DNA of 64,000 nucleotides, taken from assembly GCF_038024105.1 (NCBI RefSeq), contig NZ_CP150661.1:3935501-3999500 (forward strand). The letters are read 5' to 3'. Within the stretch, counting starts at the first letter, position 1, and each line of letters starts with the position of its first letter. The stretch is from Polaribacter butkevichii. GTDB lineage: Bacteria; Bacteroidota; Bacteroidia; Flavobacteriales; Flavobacteriaceae. Made by a program: the position numbers and the translations under genes. The notes under the pieces are model-generated. The model had not been told where the DNA came from. It saw only the letters and a program-made list of their open reading frames with translations, and did no database searches. Shown here piece by piece: positions 43,820 through 52,309 of the stretch.

Positions 43820-46402
43820 ATGAGAATTTTAATACCTGTTTTAGTACTACTTTTTTCAACTTCTAGTTATTTTGGGCAACAGCAATCTCCTAACATATTG
43901 TTAATTATTGCCGATGATATGGGTATTGATGCTATTCCTGGATTTGGTATAAATGATGATTTACCTGTTACACCAACATTAGATTCTTTTAGAGAAAAAG
44001 GACTTGCTTTTACCAATTGTTGGGCAGCTCCACAATGTACACCAACGCGTGCAGCAATAATGAGTGGTAAATTTGGAGTTAAGACCGGAGTTATGAGACC
44101 TCCTTTAATTTTAGATACGAGCCATACTTCTTTGTTTACAAAGATAAAAGAACAAAGTACAACAGATTATGCCATGGCTTTAATTGGTAAATGGCATATT
44201 GGTGGTAATGATGTTAGTAATTACAGTCACCCAAAAGATTCTGGTGTACCTTATTACGAAGGGCTTTTTACCAGCCAGGTTTCTGACTACTATAATTGGA
44301 CCAAAGTAAATTCTGAAGGGAATGAAGAGCAAGTAACAGAATATGTAACAACGCATTTAACCAATAGCGCAATTTCTTGGATTGATGATCAAACAAAACC
44401 TTGGTTTTTATGGTTAGCTCATGTTGCTCCACATGTGCCTTTTCAAGAGCCTCCAACAGGAACTTACACCACAATACCTACAGATAACAGATCTACTTAT
44501 TTATCTATGATAGAATCTATGGATTATGAAATAGATAGGCTTATAAAAAGCATGGATGCAGAAACGTTAGAAAATACAGTTATCATTTTTATTGGTGATA
44601 ACGGTACGCCTGGTCAGGCAAATAGTTATTGGCCATCAGGACATGCAAAGGCTTCTATATATGAAGGAGGAATTCGTGTACCTATGATTATTACTGGTAA
44701 ATCTGTAGAAAGAGTAAATGAAGTAGAAACAAGTTTGGTGCAAGCTACCGATTTGCATGCTACCATTTTAGAGTTAGCGGGAGTGCAATTATTAGGAGGT
44801 ACAGAAAATAGTTTAAGTTTAAAACCGACGTTAAAATTTGAAAACCAAGTTTCAAAAAAAATAAATTACACAGATTATGAAAATGGAGGTATCCAATATT
44901 GGGCAACAAGAAACGATACATATAAATTAATTGAAGATGCTAACGGTAACGAGGAGTTTTACAATATTGTTACAGATATTAAAGAAGAAACCAATTTAAT
45001 AGGCAATTTAACTACAGAACAAGAAACTATTAAAAAGATGTTGCAGCAAGAAGCGCAAACCATTAGAAATGATTGGTCTTGTAACGACGGAATTAAAAAT
45101 GGAACAGAAACTACCATTGATGATTGTAATAATACTTGCGGTACTACAGATGTTTTAAGTTATGATAATATAGATTGTTGCGGCACACCATCTAGCCCAA
45201 GTATTTATTACGAATTTGTAGAACAAAACGAAAGAGTTGTTTATTCTAACAATTACCCAAACCATAATTTTTGTTTTGTTGCAGACAGAACGCCAGAACC
45301 TTATTATAGAGTTTACAGGTTCGATTTAAAACCTAAACTATCAGGACAAGTTACTAGTATTTCTAGAACAAATGGTAGACCTGTTAACTTTTTTGGGATT
45401 GCTTTAAATGGCGTTTATATGATGCCTGCACCAGCTACACCTTTTATTTTTGAAGATGTAAATACAGGAGAATATAATTGGGATTGGGTTTTTGAACCAA
45501 CAACAAATATTGGCGATGGAAGAGATTTTGTTGGTTTAGATTGTGCTTCTGCTCATGTAAATCCTAATTCGGGTTATCATTATCATGGAAATATGTTTGA
45601 GTATGTAGAAGAATTAGACCCAGGAATTTCTACATTAGATTCGCCACCCACAGAAGTTTTGCAAGTAGGTTGGGCTTCAGATGGGTTTCCCATTTTATAT
45701 CGTTTTGGTCCGGATAAAGAAGGTAATATTAAAGAAATGTTTCCGAGTTATCAATTAAAAAGTGGTTTACGACCAGGAGACGGGCTTAGTGCTCCTTGTG
45801 GTCCGTATTCTGGAAAATACACGAATGATTTTGGCTACGTAGCAGGAAAAGGAGATTTAGACGAATGTAACGGAATTGAAGCGTCAGTGACTTTAACAAC
45901 TGCCCAAGGTGAAGAAACTTTTGAATATTATTACGTGGTAACACAAGATTTTCCTCAGATTTCTAGATGTATGAAAGGAAATTTTAACGATAGTTTTATT
46001 AGTAGTTCTTCCGCTTTAAATGACGTGGATGCAGATGGAGATGGTTTTGTAAAAGCCTTTGATTGTGATGATACCAACCCAAATATAAATCCGTTTGCAA
46101 CGGACGATCCAACTACAAGTTTCGATGAAAGTTGTGGTACTACTTTAGGTACAAAAGAGCTAGCTTTAAAAGATTTAGGATATTATATCAACTCAAACCC
46201 TAATAATGGTAATTTTGCAATCATATCTACCAATTCAGAAGCCTATCAAGTTAAATTGTTTTCTATAAACGGACAGCTTGTTCGTGAAAAAACTGGTGAA
46301 GGTGTTGTAGAAATAAATAATGTAACAGGTGCTGGAGTTTACTTATTGAGTATTATAAAACAAAGGAAAGTATTGGGAACAACTAAAATTATTGTAAAAT
46401 GA
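43820..46402 (+). CDS. Sulfatase fused to YHYH domain with T9SS sorting signal
   Basis: Secreted protein of 860 residues. Signal peptide (to about 20), then an S1-type sulfatase domain (about 24-410): NILLIIADDMG metal start, CTPTR at 73-77 (the Cys to be changed to formylglycine), GKWHIGG, FLWLAHVAPHVPF and VIFIGDNGTPG. A short Cys-rich linker (CNDGIKNGTETTIDDC, about 415-440) follows, then a YHYH domain (about 450-690, SGYHYHGN with YHYH at 586-589), a calcium-type DVDADGDGFVKAFDCDDTNP repeat (about 735-760) and a T9SS type A C-terminal domain. Sulfatase and YHYH modules in one protein are unusual. Its target sulfate ester is unknown. A coupled small gene follows with a 4-bp overlap. Confidence 0.92.
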   Translation: MRILIPVLVLLFSTSSYFGQQQSPNILLIIADDMGIDAIPGFGINDDLPVTPTLDSFREKGLAFTNCWAAPQCTPTRAAIMSGKFGVKTGVMRPPLILDTSHTSLFTKIKEQSTTDYAMALIGKWHIGGNDVSNYSHPKDSGVPYYEGLFTSQVSDYYNWTKVNSEGNEEQVTEYVTTHLTNSAISWIDDQTKPWFLWLAHVAPHVPFQEPPTGTYTTIPTDNRSTYLSMIESMDYEIDRLIKSMDAETLENTVIIFIGDNGTPGQANSYWPSGHAKASIYEGGIRVPMIITGKSVERVNEVETSLVQATDLHATILELAGVQLLGGTENSLSLKPTLKFENQVSKKINYTDYENGGIQYWATRNDTYKLIEDANGNEEFYNIVTDIKEETNLIGNLTTEQETIKKMLQQEAQTIRNDWSCNDGIKNGTETTIDDCNNTCGTTDVLSYDNIDCCGTPSSPSIYYEFVEQNERVVYSNNYPNHNFCFVADRTPEPYYRVYRFDLKPKLSGQVTSISRTNGRPVNFFGIALNGVYMMPAPATPFIFEDVNTGEYNWDWVFEPTTNIGDGRDFVGLDCASAHVNPNSGYHYHGNMFEYVEELDPGISTLDSPPTEVLQVGWASDGFPILYRFGPDKEGNIKEMFPSYQLKSGLRPGDGLSAPCGPYSGKYTNDFGYVAGKGDLDECNGIEASVTLTTAQGEETFEYYYVVTQDFPQISRCMKGNFNDSFISSSSALNDVDADGDGFVKAFDCDDTNPNINPFATDDPTTSFDESCGTTLGTKELALKDLGYYINSNPNNGNFAIISTNSEAYQVKLFSINGQLVREKTGEGVVEINNVTGAGVYLLSIIKQRKVLGTTKIIVK

Positions 46403-46860
46403 GAATTTTAATAATAATCTGTTTTGCTTTCTTAAACATTAATATGACAAATGATGTGCACGAATCTATTTCGGCTACATTTAATGTGATAAAAAGAGGA
46501 CACGTTTTAATGCTGGAAATTGAGTTTGATGAAGAAAACTTTATCAAGTTTGGTGAATCTAGTAGTTTGCATGTCTCTAAAGAGGATTTTGGTAACTATT
46601 TAAACAAAACTACAAGTTGGGAGTTTGATGGTAAAAAGTTAATACCACAAATTTTAGACGTACAATCAGGAGAACATCATACAAAAGTTACCTGTTTTTT
46701 ATCTAAAAATCCAGATAATATAAAGTCAGTTAAAATTAAAAACGAATTTTTATTGAATGTAGCATCGCACTCTAATATTGTTCAATTAGACATTAACAAT
46801 ACGTTTAAAGACTTTAGATTACATAAAGGAAGAAAAAAAATAAGCTTAAATTATAATTAA
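46399..46860 (+). CDS. Small secreted protein coupled to the sulfatase gene
   Basis: 153-residue protein with an N-terminal hydrophobic stretch (MRILIIICFAFLNI). The body is beta-rich, HESISATFNVIKRGHVLMLEIEFDEENF, and the end NIVQLDINNTFKDFRLHKGRKKISLNYN recalls the close of DUF6702 proteins, a resemblance I hold with low confidence. Its ATG overlaps the sulfatase stop (ATGA), so it is co-translated with the sulfatase and may serve the same secreted system. A perfect 17-bp hairpin overlaps its last codons. Confidence 0.6.
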   Translation: MRILIIICFAFLNINMTNDVHESISATFNVIKRGHVLMLEIEFDEENFIKFGESSSLHVSKEDFGNYLNKTTSWEFDGKKLIPQILDVQSGEHHTKVTCFLSKNPDNIKSVKIKNEFLLNVASHSNIVQLDINNTFKDFRLHKGRKKISLNYN

Positions 46861-46877
46861 TATAATTTAAGCTTATT
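46839..46877. terminator. Bidirectional terminator overlapping a coding end
   Basis: AATAAGCTTAAATTATA and its exact complement, with a 5-nt loop. An A-run on the left gives a T-run for the minus-strand rlmD gene. The left arm lies inside the last codons of the gene ending at 46860. Confidence 0.8.
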
Positions 46878-46885
46878 TAGTGTTT

Positions 46886-48337
46886 TTATCTCTCAAATAA
46901 AACCACAGTTTCTATATGACTTGTATGGGGAAATTGATCTACCAAACTAATTTTTTTAATTTGATAACCAGCTTCAGCTAACAATTCTGTATCTCTAGCT
47001 TGCGTTGCAGGGTTACAAGAAACATACACCATTCTGTCTGCATTTAAATTGATGATTTTCTGCAATGTTTTAGGCGCAATTCCTGCTCTAGCAGGATCTA
47101 AAATAATAGTTTTAATTTTATCTTTAAACTCAGGATGAGCAATTAAAAACTTACCAACATCAGCAGCATAAAACTTTAGGCCATCAATATTATTTCTTTT
47201 GGCATTTTTCTTTGCATCTTCAATGGCAGAAGCTACAATATCTACACCAACAATTTTTGCGTTTTCACTTTTAGAAGCCACAATCTGACCGATTGTTCCT
47301 GTTCCGCAGAATAAATCCATTACAACTGTATTGTCTACTTTCGTTTTATCTTCTAAAACATATTCAACAACTTTGTTATATAATTTTTCGGCACATTTTG
47401 GGTTGGTTTGAAAAAAGCTTTTCATGCTAATTTCAAAGTTTAAACCTAATAATTCTTCTACAACTTTATCTTTACCATACACCAAATCTAAACTACCAGC
47501 AGTTGCAATAGTTCTATCACCAGTTTCATCATTAATTGTATGTAATAATCCAGCTAATCTTTCGCCAAAAATATTTTTTAAAAATTCTGCAAAAGCTTGT
47601 AGGTCGAACTTCGACAACTCAGGAGAAGTGGTTACTAAATTACATAGTAATTCATCCGTTTTAAAAGATTTTCTTACTACAAAATATCTAAAGAAACCTG
47701 TCTTTTTTGGTCCATGCCAAGGCTCTAAACCTGTATCTATACAATATTTACGAATGTTTTTTAGATTGTCTTCTAGTTGTTTATCAAACAAACCAGAGTC
47801 TTTTTCTAAATTATCTCCCATCCACCAAACACCACGTCTTTTAAAACCAAGTGTAAACTCGTCTTTATCTCTTTTGGCAACTCTATCGTAACCAATTGCA
47901 GAGAAACCGTATTCCATTTTATTTCTGTAATGAAATACATTTGGTGAGGTAACAAATTCATCAAAAAGATCTTCAATATTTTCTACTTTTCCTATTTTTT
48001 TAAATAAAGTTAAAGTACTTTCTTTTTTATATTGATGTTGTAAATCAATTGGTAATTGAATGTAAGGTGCACCAGGAATGTCTTGAAAAGGTACTTCTAC
48101 TTCATCTTCAGAGTGTTCTAAAACATCAATTAATTTAGCTTCTGCATAGTTTTTACTCGACTTACTTATTTGCGCTTTTACCAATTGACCAGGTAAGGTA
48201 TTGGGTACAAAAATAACAAAACTACCGTCTTCAGATTTTATTCTTGCAATTCCTTTTCCGCCAAAAGCGTAATCTTCAATTTTTAATTCTAAAACTTGAT
48301 TCTTCTTTACAAATTTGTTTCGTTCTCTACGTGGCAT
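46886..48337 (-). CDS. rlmD: 23S rRNA (uracil-5-)-methyltransferase RlmD-type
   Basis: SAM-dependent methyltransferase that makes m5U in 23S rRNA (U1939 in E. coli). The start chosen is ATG at 48337 (MPRRERNKFVKKNQ), because the preceding in-frame residues do not fit the family. N-terminal TRAM domain (about 12-70), then the catalytic fold: VMDLFCGTGTIGQIVA (SAM loop), IILDPARAGIAPK, and the nucleophile VYVSCNPATQARD. The 4Fe-4S motif normally found between the TRAM and catalytic parts (CxxxxxCGGC..Q) is replaced by IPGAPYIQLPIDLQHQYK, so the cluster is absent. Family assignment is firm; target position is by homology. Confidence 0.92.
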   Translation of the reverse strand: MPRRERNKFVKKNQVLELKIEDYAFGGKGIARIKSEDGSFVIFVPNTLPGQLVKAQISKSSKNYAEAKLIDVLEHSEDEVEVPFQDIPGAPYIQLPIDLQHQYKKESTLTLFKKIGKVENIEDLFDEFVTSPNVFHYRNKMEYGFSAIGYDRVAKRDKDEFTLGFKRRGVWWMGDNLEKDSGLFDKQLEDNLKNIRKYCIDTGLEPWHGPKKTGFFRYFVVRKSFKTDELLCNLVTTSPELSKFDLQAFAEFLKNIFGERLAGLLHTINDETGDRTIATAGSLDLVYGKDKVVEELLGLNFEISMKSFFQTNPKCAEKLYNKVVEYVLEDKTKVDNTVVMDLFCGTGTIGQIVASKSENAKIVGVDIVASAIEDAKKNAKRNNIDGLKFYAADVGKFLIAHPEFKDKIKTIILDPARAGIAPKTLQKIINLNADRMVYVSCNPATQARDTELLAEAGYQIKKISLVDQFPHTSHIETVVLFER

Positions 48338-48388
48338 TCTTAATTGTTTATGGGTTGCAAAATTAGGGAAAATATAGTTTGATGAAAC

Positions 48389-48420
48389 AAAAAAGGCCAC
48401 TCATTTGAGTAGCCTTTTTA
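48389..48420 (-). terminator. Terminator of the OmpA-like gene
   Basis: AAAAAGGCCACTC pairs with GAGTAGCCTTTTT (one wobble) around a 4-nt loop, followed by a T-run on the minus strand. Confidence 0.78.
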
Positions 48421-48437
48421 TAAATGTAAGATTCTAT

Positions 48438-49133
48438 TTAGTTTCCAGCTTCTTTTTTAGCTGCTTCAATCATTTGTTCGTTTGCTACAATAGCAAATTC
48501 TACACGTCTGTTTTTACTTCTTCCTTCTGCAGTTTCATTCGTTGCAATTGGGTCATTAACACCTAAACCTTTGGTTTCAATTCTTCCGTTATTTAAGCCC
48601 TTTGTAGTTAAAAAGTCTTTTACAGAGCTTGCTCTTTTTGCAGATAAAGTTTGGTTATATTCAACTCTCCCCGTGCTATCTGTATAACCATAAATAACAA
48701 TATTAGTGTTTTCGTAACTATTAAAAATAGGAACTAACTTTTCTAAATTAGCTTTTGCAGTTGCAGACAAGGTTGCTTTATTTGTGTCAAATCTAACCGC
48801 ATTTTCACCTAAAGTTAACATAATCCCTTCACCAACTCTTTCTACTTCTGCACCTGGTAAAGCTTCTTCTATTTCTCTAGCTTGCTTGTCCATTTTATTA
48901 CCGATAACTCCACCAGCAACACCACCAATAACACCACCTAATACTGCTCCTAATTCAGAGTTTTTACCGTTACCAACATTGTTACCAATTACAGCACCTA
49001 AAATTGCACCTGCAGCAGTACCAATACCAGCACCTTTTTGTGTGTTATTTGCATTTTTAACAGCTTCACAAGATGTAAGTGAACCTAGAGATATAAGTAA
49101 TACTGCTAAACTATAAATTATTGTTTTTTTCAT
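48438..49133 (-). CDS. OmpA-family lipoprotein with glycine zipper
   Basis: 231-residue envelope lipoprotein (signal ending SLTSC, Cys about 22). A glycine-zipper membrane motif follows (about 33-80, GAGIGTAAGAILGAVIGNNVG, then GAVLGGVIGGVAGGVIGN), and then an OmpA C-terminal peptidoglycan-binding domain (about 108-215) with FDTNKATLSATAKANL, IYGYTDSTGRVEYNQTLSAKRA and RSKNRRVEFAI. It probably anchors the outer membrane to peptidoglycan. The layout matches the YiaD-like family. It lies 8 bp downstream of the lipocalin-like gene, so probably co-transcribed. Confidence 0.92.
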   Translation of the reverse strand: MKKTIIYSLAVLLISLGSLTSCEAVKNANNTQKGAGIGTAAGAILGAVIGNNVGNGKNSELGAVLGGVIGGVAGGVIGNKMDKQAREIEEALPGAEVERVGEGIMLTLGENAVRFDTNKATLSATAKANLEKLVPIFNSYENTNIVIYGYTDSTGRVEYNQTLSAKRASSVKDFLTTKGLNNGRIETKGLGVNDPIATNETAEGRSKNRRVEFAIVANEQMIEAAKKEAGN

Positions 49134-49141
49134 CGTTTTTC

Positions 49142-49624
49142 TTATTGATTTGTTTGTTGAAATGTATATGTAATACTTTTTTCTTGTCCTGCAACGTTAA
49201 TTTTGTCTACTAAGTCGAAACTAGTTGGAGTTAAATTTGTTAATTTTAAAACAAAACCATTATTAACTTCTTTTGCTTTATAATCATTAATAATTTTTAA
49301 AACAAAATTTCCTTCTTTATTAACGTACCAAGTTATAGGAGAACTAAAATCTTTACAAGAAGTACTTGGGCTATTTAGTGTCATTTCTCCTTTATTGTTA
49401 TTCGAGATAAAGCTCCAATTACTACCAATAAAACATTTTGAGTCTGCTAAATTAAAAGACGTTACTTTTAAATAATCAGATCCTGGATAGTTTACTGCTG
49501 TAATTGTAAAATTTCCTTTTAAACTACGTTCGGTTTTATTGTCTAATTTAGTATTGACTGTTGATGTAGATTTACACCCAATCATTGCTGTTAATAATAA
49601 GACAATACATAAAATTTTTTTCAT
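49142..49624 (-). CDS. Lipocalin-like lipoprotein
   Basis: 160-residue lipoprotein (signal ending TAMIGC, Cys about 17). The mature chain begins with LKGNFTITAVNYPGSD and has the strand pattern and GSNWSFISNNNKG/WYVNKEGNFVLKI blocks of lipocalin-like (DUF4923/lipocalin_4-like) proteins of Bacteroidota. Ligand unknown. It precedes the OmpA-like gene by 8 bp in the same unit. Confidence 0.78.
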   Translation of the reverse strand: MKKILCIVLLLTAMIGCKSTSTVNTKLDNKTERSLKGNFTITAVNYPGSDYLKVTSFNLADSKCFIGSNWSFISNNNKGEMTLNSPSTSCKDFSSPITWYVNKEGNFVLKIINDYKAKEVNNGFVLKLTNLTPTSFDLVDKINVAGQEKSITYTFQQTNQ

Positions 49625-49774
49625 AAATAATATAAATTAATTTTTGTAAAGTTAAGAATACTTGTTGGCATTTTCTTTTTTAATATGCTATAGTTTATAA
49701 GACACATTTACTTGTAAATAGTCACTATTATTTTAAGTAAATATTCATTAATAATACTTATTAAAAAAGCTAAA

Positions 49775-49816
49775 AAAAAATAAAAGCGTTGCTACTTTTT
49801 ACAGAGGCAACGCTTT
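49775..49816 (-). terminator. Terminator of the cytochrome c gene
   Basis: AAAGCGTTGC and GCAACGCTTT form a 10-bp stem. On the minus strand it is followed by a long T-run. It ends 22 bp from the gene stop. Confidence 0.82.
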
Positions 49817-49837
49817 AAAAAATTTAGGGGCTATGTA

Positions 49838-50209
49838 TTATTTAATACTCATAATGTATTCAGAAATGTCTTTTAAATCTTCAGCTTTCATAGGTTTTGT
49901 AATACTAAGACTTGCCTGCATAATTGCTGTTTGTCCTGATTCAGTTTCTACAATAGGTTTTGCTTTACCTTGTAAAAACAACACAATGCTTGCTTTTTTT
50001 GCTTTGTATTTAGCCGCAATGTCTTTTAAAGAAGGTCCTACAACTTTTACTTTTTCTTGATGGCAAGCACTACATGTTTTGCTAGCAAATAGTTTTTTTC
50101 CGTTTTCTAAAGAAGACTTTGTATAAAGTATTGTTTCTTTCTCTGTTTTTAAGGTAAAACTAGATAAAACAAAACAGAGAGTTACAAGGGGTAATACAAT
50201 TTTTTTCAT
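49838..50209 (-). CDS. Class I cytochrome c
   Basis: 123-residue periplasmic c-type cytochrome. Signal peptide (to about residue 19), heme-binding CSACH (46-50) and a distal Met ligand probably in the SITKPMKAEDLKDISEYIMSI segment, which is the closing helix of cytochrome c551/c552-like domains. VGPSLKDIAAKYK lies between. It probably carries electrons in respiration. Single gene with its own terminator. Confidence 0.9.
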   Translation of the reverse strand: MKKIVLPLVTLCFVLSSFTLKTEKETILYTKSSLENGKKLFASKTCSACHQEKVKVVGPSLKDIAAKYKAKKASIVLFLQGKAKPIVETESGQTAIMQASLSITKPMKAEDLKDISEYIMSIK

Positions 50210-50294
50210 TGTGACTTTAATTTAAAAAATGATTGTAAAAATAATTAGATGTTTTTTCTTTTATTATGATAAAAGTCAGGTTAAAATATTTCAT

Positions 50295-50302
50295 TACTTT
50301 TG
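50295..50302 (+). promoter_or_regulatory. -7 promoter box of rocD
   Basis: TACTTTTG fits the TAnnTTTG box and predicts a leader of about 105 nt. Confidence 0.5.
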
Positions 50303-50311
50303 TTAAACTTC

Positions 50312-50355
50312 GGGGATGATTTCTTTCCCACGCTGAATTTTCAGTTTTCACTGAA
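50312..50355 (+). promoter_or_regulatory. Structured rocD leader
   Basis: Holds a GGGA/TCCC-type hairpin (50312-50329) followed by CTGAA..TTCAG..CTGAA (50333-50355), in which the central TTCAG can pair with either side, two exclusive hairpins. No riboswitch class is recognised. Confidence 0.35.
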
Positions 50356-50413
50356 AGGATAAAGGTAGAACAGGAATGGTTATTTAATTATAAACATTTA
50401 AAACGAAAAAAAA

Positions 50414-51658
50414 ATGACTGTTTTAGACAAACTGACTTCGAAAGAAGCAATCGAATTAGAAGACAAATATGGTGCGCACAACTATCATCCGCTTCCTGTG
50501 GTTTTAAGTAGGGGTGAAGGTGTTTATGTTTGGGATGCAGAAGGTAAACGATATTATGATTTTTTATCAGCATATTCTGCTGTAAACCAAGGGCATTGTC
50601 ATCCTAAAATTGTGGATGCTATGGTAAATCAAGCAAAAACATTAACCTTAACTTCTAGAGCATTTTATAATGATGTGTTAGGGAAATATGAAAAATTTGC
50701 AACAGAGCTTTTTGGTTTTGATAAATTATTACCAATGAATACTGGTGCAGAGGCTGTAGAAACGGCTTTAAAAATTGCTAGAAAATGGGCGTATGAAGTA
50801 AAAGGTATTAAAGAAAATAAGGCAGAAATTGTGGTTTGTGAAAATAATTTTCATGGAAGAACAACTACAATTATTTCTTTTTCTAATGATCCAGTTGCAA
50901 GAAGAAATTTTGGACCATATACCAAAGGGTTTCTAAAAATTGAATATGATAATTTACAAGAATTACAAGAGGTTTTAGAAAGTAGTAATAATATTGCAGC
51001 ATTTTTAGTAGAACCTATACAAGGTGAAGCAGGTGTTTATGTACCGTCTGAAGGTTATTTAGCAGCTGCTAAAAAATTGTGTGAAGATTACAATGTACTT
51101 TTTATTGCTGATGAGGTACAAACAGGAATTGCTAGAACAGGTAAAATGTTAGCCGTAGATCATGAAAACGTGCAACCAGATATTTTAATTTTGGGTAAAG
51201 CATTAAGTGGTGGGGCGTATCCTGTTTCTGCTGTTTTGGCAAATAACAACATTATGGATGTTATTCAACCAGGAAACCATGGTTCTACTTTTGGAGGAAA
51301 CCCAATTGCTGCTGCTGTGGCTATTGCTGCTTTAGAGGTAGTTGCCGATGAAAAATTAGCAGATAATGCAGAGGCTTTAGGACTTGTTTTTAGAGCTGAA
51401 TTGTCTGCTTTTGCAAAAGAAAACGATTTGGTAAAATCTGTAAGAGGTAAAGGTTTGTTAAATGCTGTTTTAATTAACGATACAGAAGATAGTTCTACTG
51501 CTTGGGATATTTGTATAAAATTGCGTGACAATGGTTTATTAGCAAAACCTACGCATGGTAATATTATTCGTTTTGCACCACCTTTGGTGATGAATAAAGA
51601 GCAGTTAATGGATTGTATTGCTATTATTAAAAAAACTATTTCTGATTTTAAAAAGTAA
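50414..51658 (+). CDS. rocD: Ornithine--oxo-acid transaminase
   Basis: PLP aminotransferase of 414 residues that converts ornithine and 2-oxoglutarate to glutamate-semialdehyde and glutamate, linking arginine and proline metabolism. Motifs: [91 protein letters not shown] and [15 protein letters not shown] with the PLP lysine near 262. This set matches the OAT subgroup closely. Its leader may be structured, and a strong terminator follows. Confidence 0.97.
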   Translation: MTVLDKLTSKEAIELEDKYGAHNYHPLPVVLSRGEGVYVWDAEGKRYYDFLSAYSAVNQGHCHPKIVDAMVNQAKTLTLTSRAFYNDVLGKYEKFATELFGFDKLLPMNTGAEAVETALKIARKWAYEVKGIKENKAEIVVCENNFHGRTTTIISFSNDPVARRNFGPYTKGFLKIEYDNLQELQEVLESSNNIAAFLVEPIQGEAGVYVPSEGYLAAAKKLCEDYNVLFIADEVQTGIARTGKMLAVDHENVQPDILILGKALSGGAYPVSAVLANNNIMDVIQPGNHGSTFGGNPIAAAVAIAALEVVADEKLADNAEALGLVFRAELSAFAKENDLVKSVRGKGLLNAVLINDTEDSSTAWDICIKLRDNGLLAKPTHGNIIRFAPPLVMNKEQLMDCIAIIKKTISDFKK

Positions 51659-51710
51659 AACAATGTTTGTTTTTTTGCAAAAGTAAAAAGACCGAGTTAA
51701 TCAATATTTA

Positions 51711-51758
51711 GTCACGAATGCACAAAGTTATAATTGTGAATTCGTGGCTTCTTTTTTT
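51711..51758 (+). terminator. Terminator of rocD
   Basis: CACGAATGCACAA pairs with TTGTGAATTCGTG around 7 nt, followed by a run of eight T. A GTCACGAATGCAC-type word is a common flavobacterial spacer repeat, so the terminator may derive from one. Confidence 0.72.
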
Positions 51759-51762
51759 TGTT

Positions 51763-51770
51763 TATTTTTG
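51763..51770 (+). promoter_or_regulatory. -7 promoter box of the DUF5362-like gene
   Basis: TATTTTTG lies about 28 bp before the ATG at 51798 and directly after the rocD terminator. Confidence 0.4.
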
Positions 51771-51797
51771 AACAAACGAAACCATACAACTTAAATT

Positions 51798-52238
51798 ATG
51801 ATAAACAATCCTATTACACAATTAGAGCAATTAACAATAACAAGTGCATCTAAAAGCTTTTTAAGAGAAACCGCTAAATGGGCGAAGTTTTTATCAATTA
51901 TTGGTTTTATATTAATTGGATTGATGTTGATTTTTGCCATTTTTGCGACTACTATTTTTGAATTAGCTGCTCAAATGCAACCAAATATACCCAAAGGTTT
52001 AGGATTAACTATGACTATTACTTACTTGGTTTTATCTGTTATTTACTTTTTTCCTGTGTATTATTTATTACAATTTTCTATAAAGATGAAAAAAGCATTG
52101 GCTACAAAAAGTGATGAAACTTTAGCAAAAGCTTTAGAAATGCTAAAATCGCATTATAAATTTATTGGTGTCTTTACAATTATAACCTTATCCTTATATG
52201 CTTTATTATTTGTAGTTGCTGCCTTGGGTGCAATTTAA
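51798..52238 (+). CDS. DUF5362-type membrane protein
   Basis: 146-residue inner-membrane protein with three or four hydrophobic helices (about 29-52, 72-95, 121-145). The N-terminus SASKSFLRETAKWAKFLSIIGFI and the YYLLQFSIKMKKAL loop are typical of DUF5362. Function unknown. It stands alone between rocD and AsmA, with a bidirectional terminator after it. Confidence 0.78.
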   Translation: MINNPITQLEQLTITSASKSFLRETAKWAKFLSIIGFILIGLMLIFAIFATTIFELAAQMQPNIPKGLGLTMTITYLVLSVIYFFPVYYLLQFSIKMKKALATKSDETLAKALEMLKSHYKFIGVFTIITLSLYALLFVVAALGAI

Positions 52239-52256
52239 TAAGTAAATTAATTATAT

Positions 52257-52290
52257 AAAAAAAGGGAAGCATACTGCTTCCCTTTTTTTA
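52257..52290. terminator. Bidirectional terminator between DUF5362 and AsmA genes
   Basis: AAAAAAAGGGAAGCA/TGCTTCCCTTTTTTT is a strong stem with A/T runs on both sides, serving two convergent genes. Confidence 0.88.
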
Positions 52291-52309
52291 TGAACTTAAA
52301 TCTGTAAAA

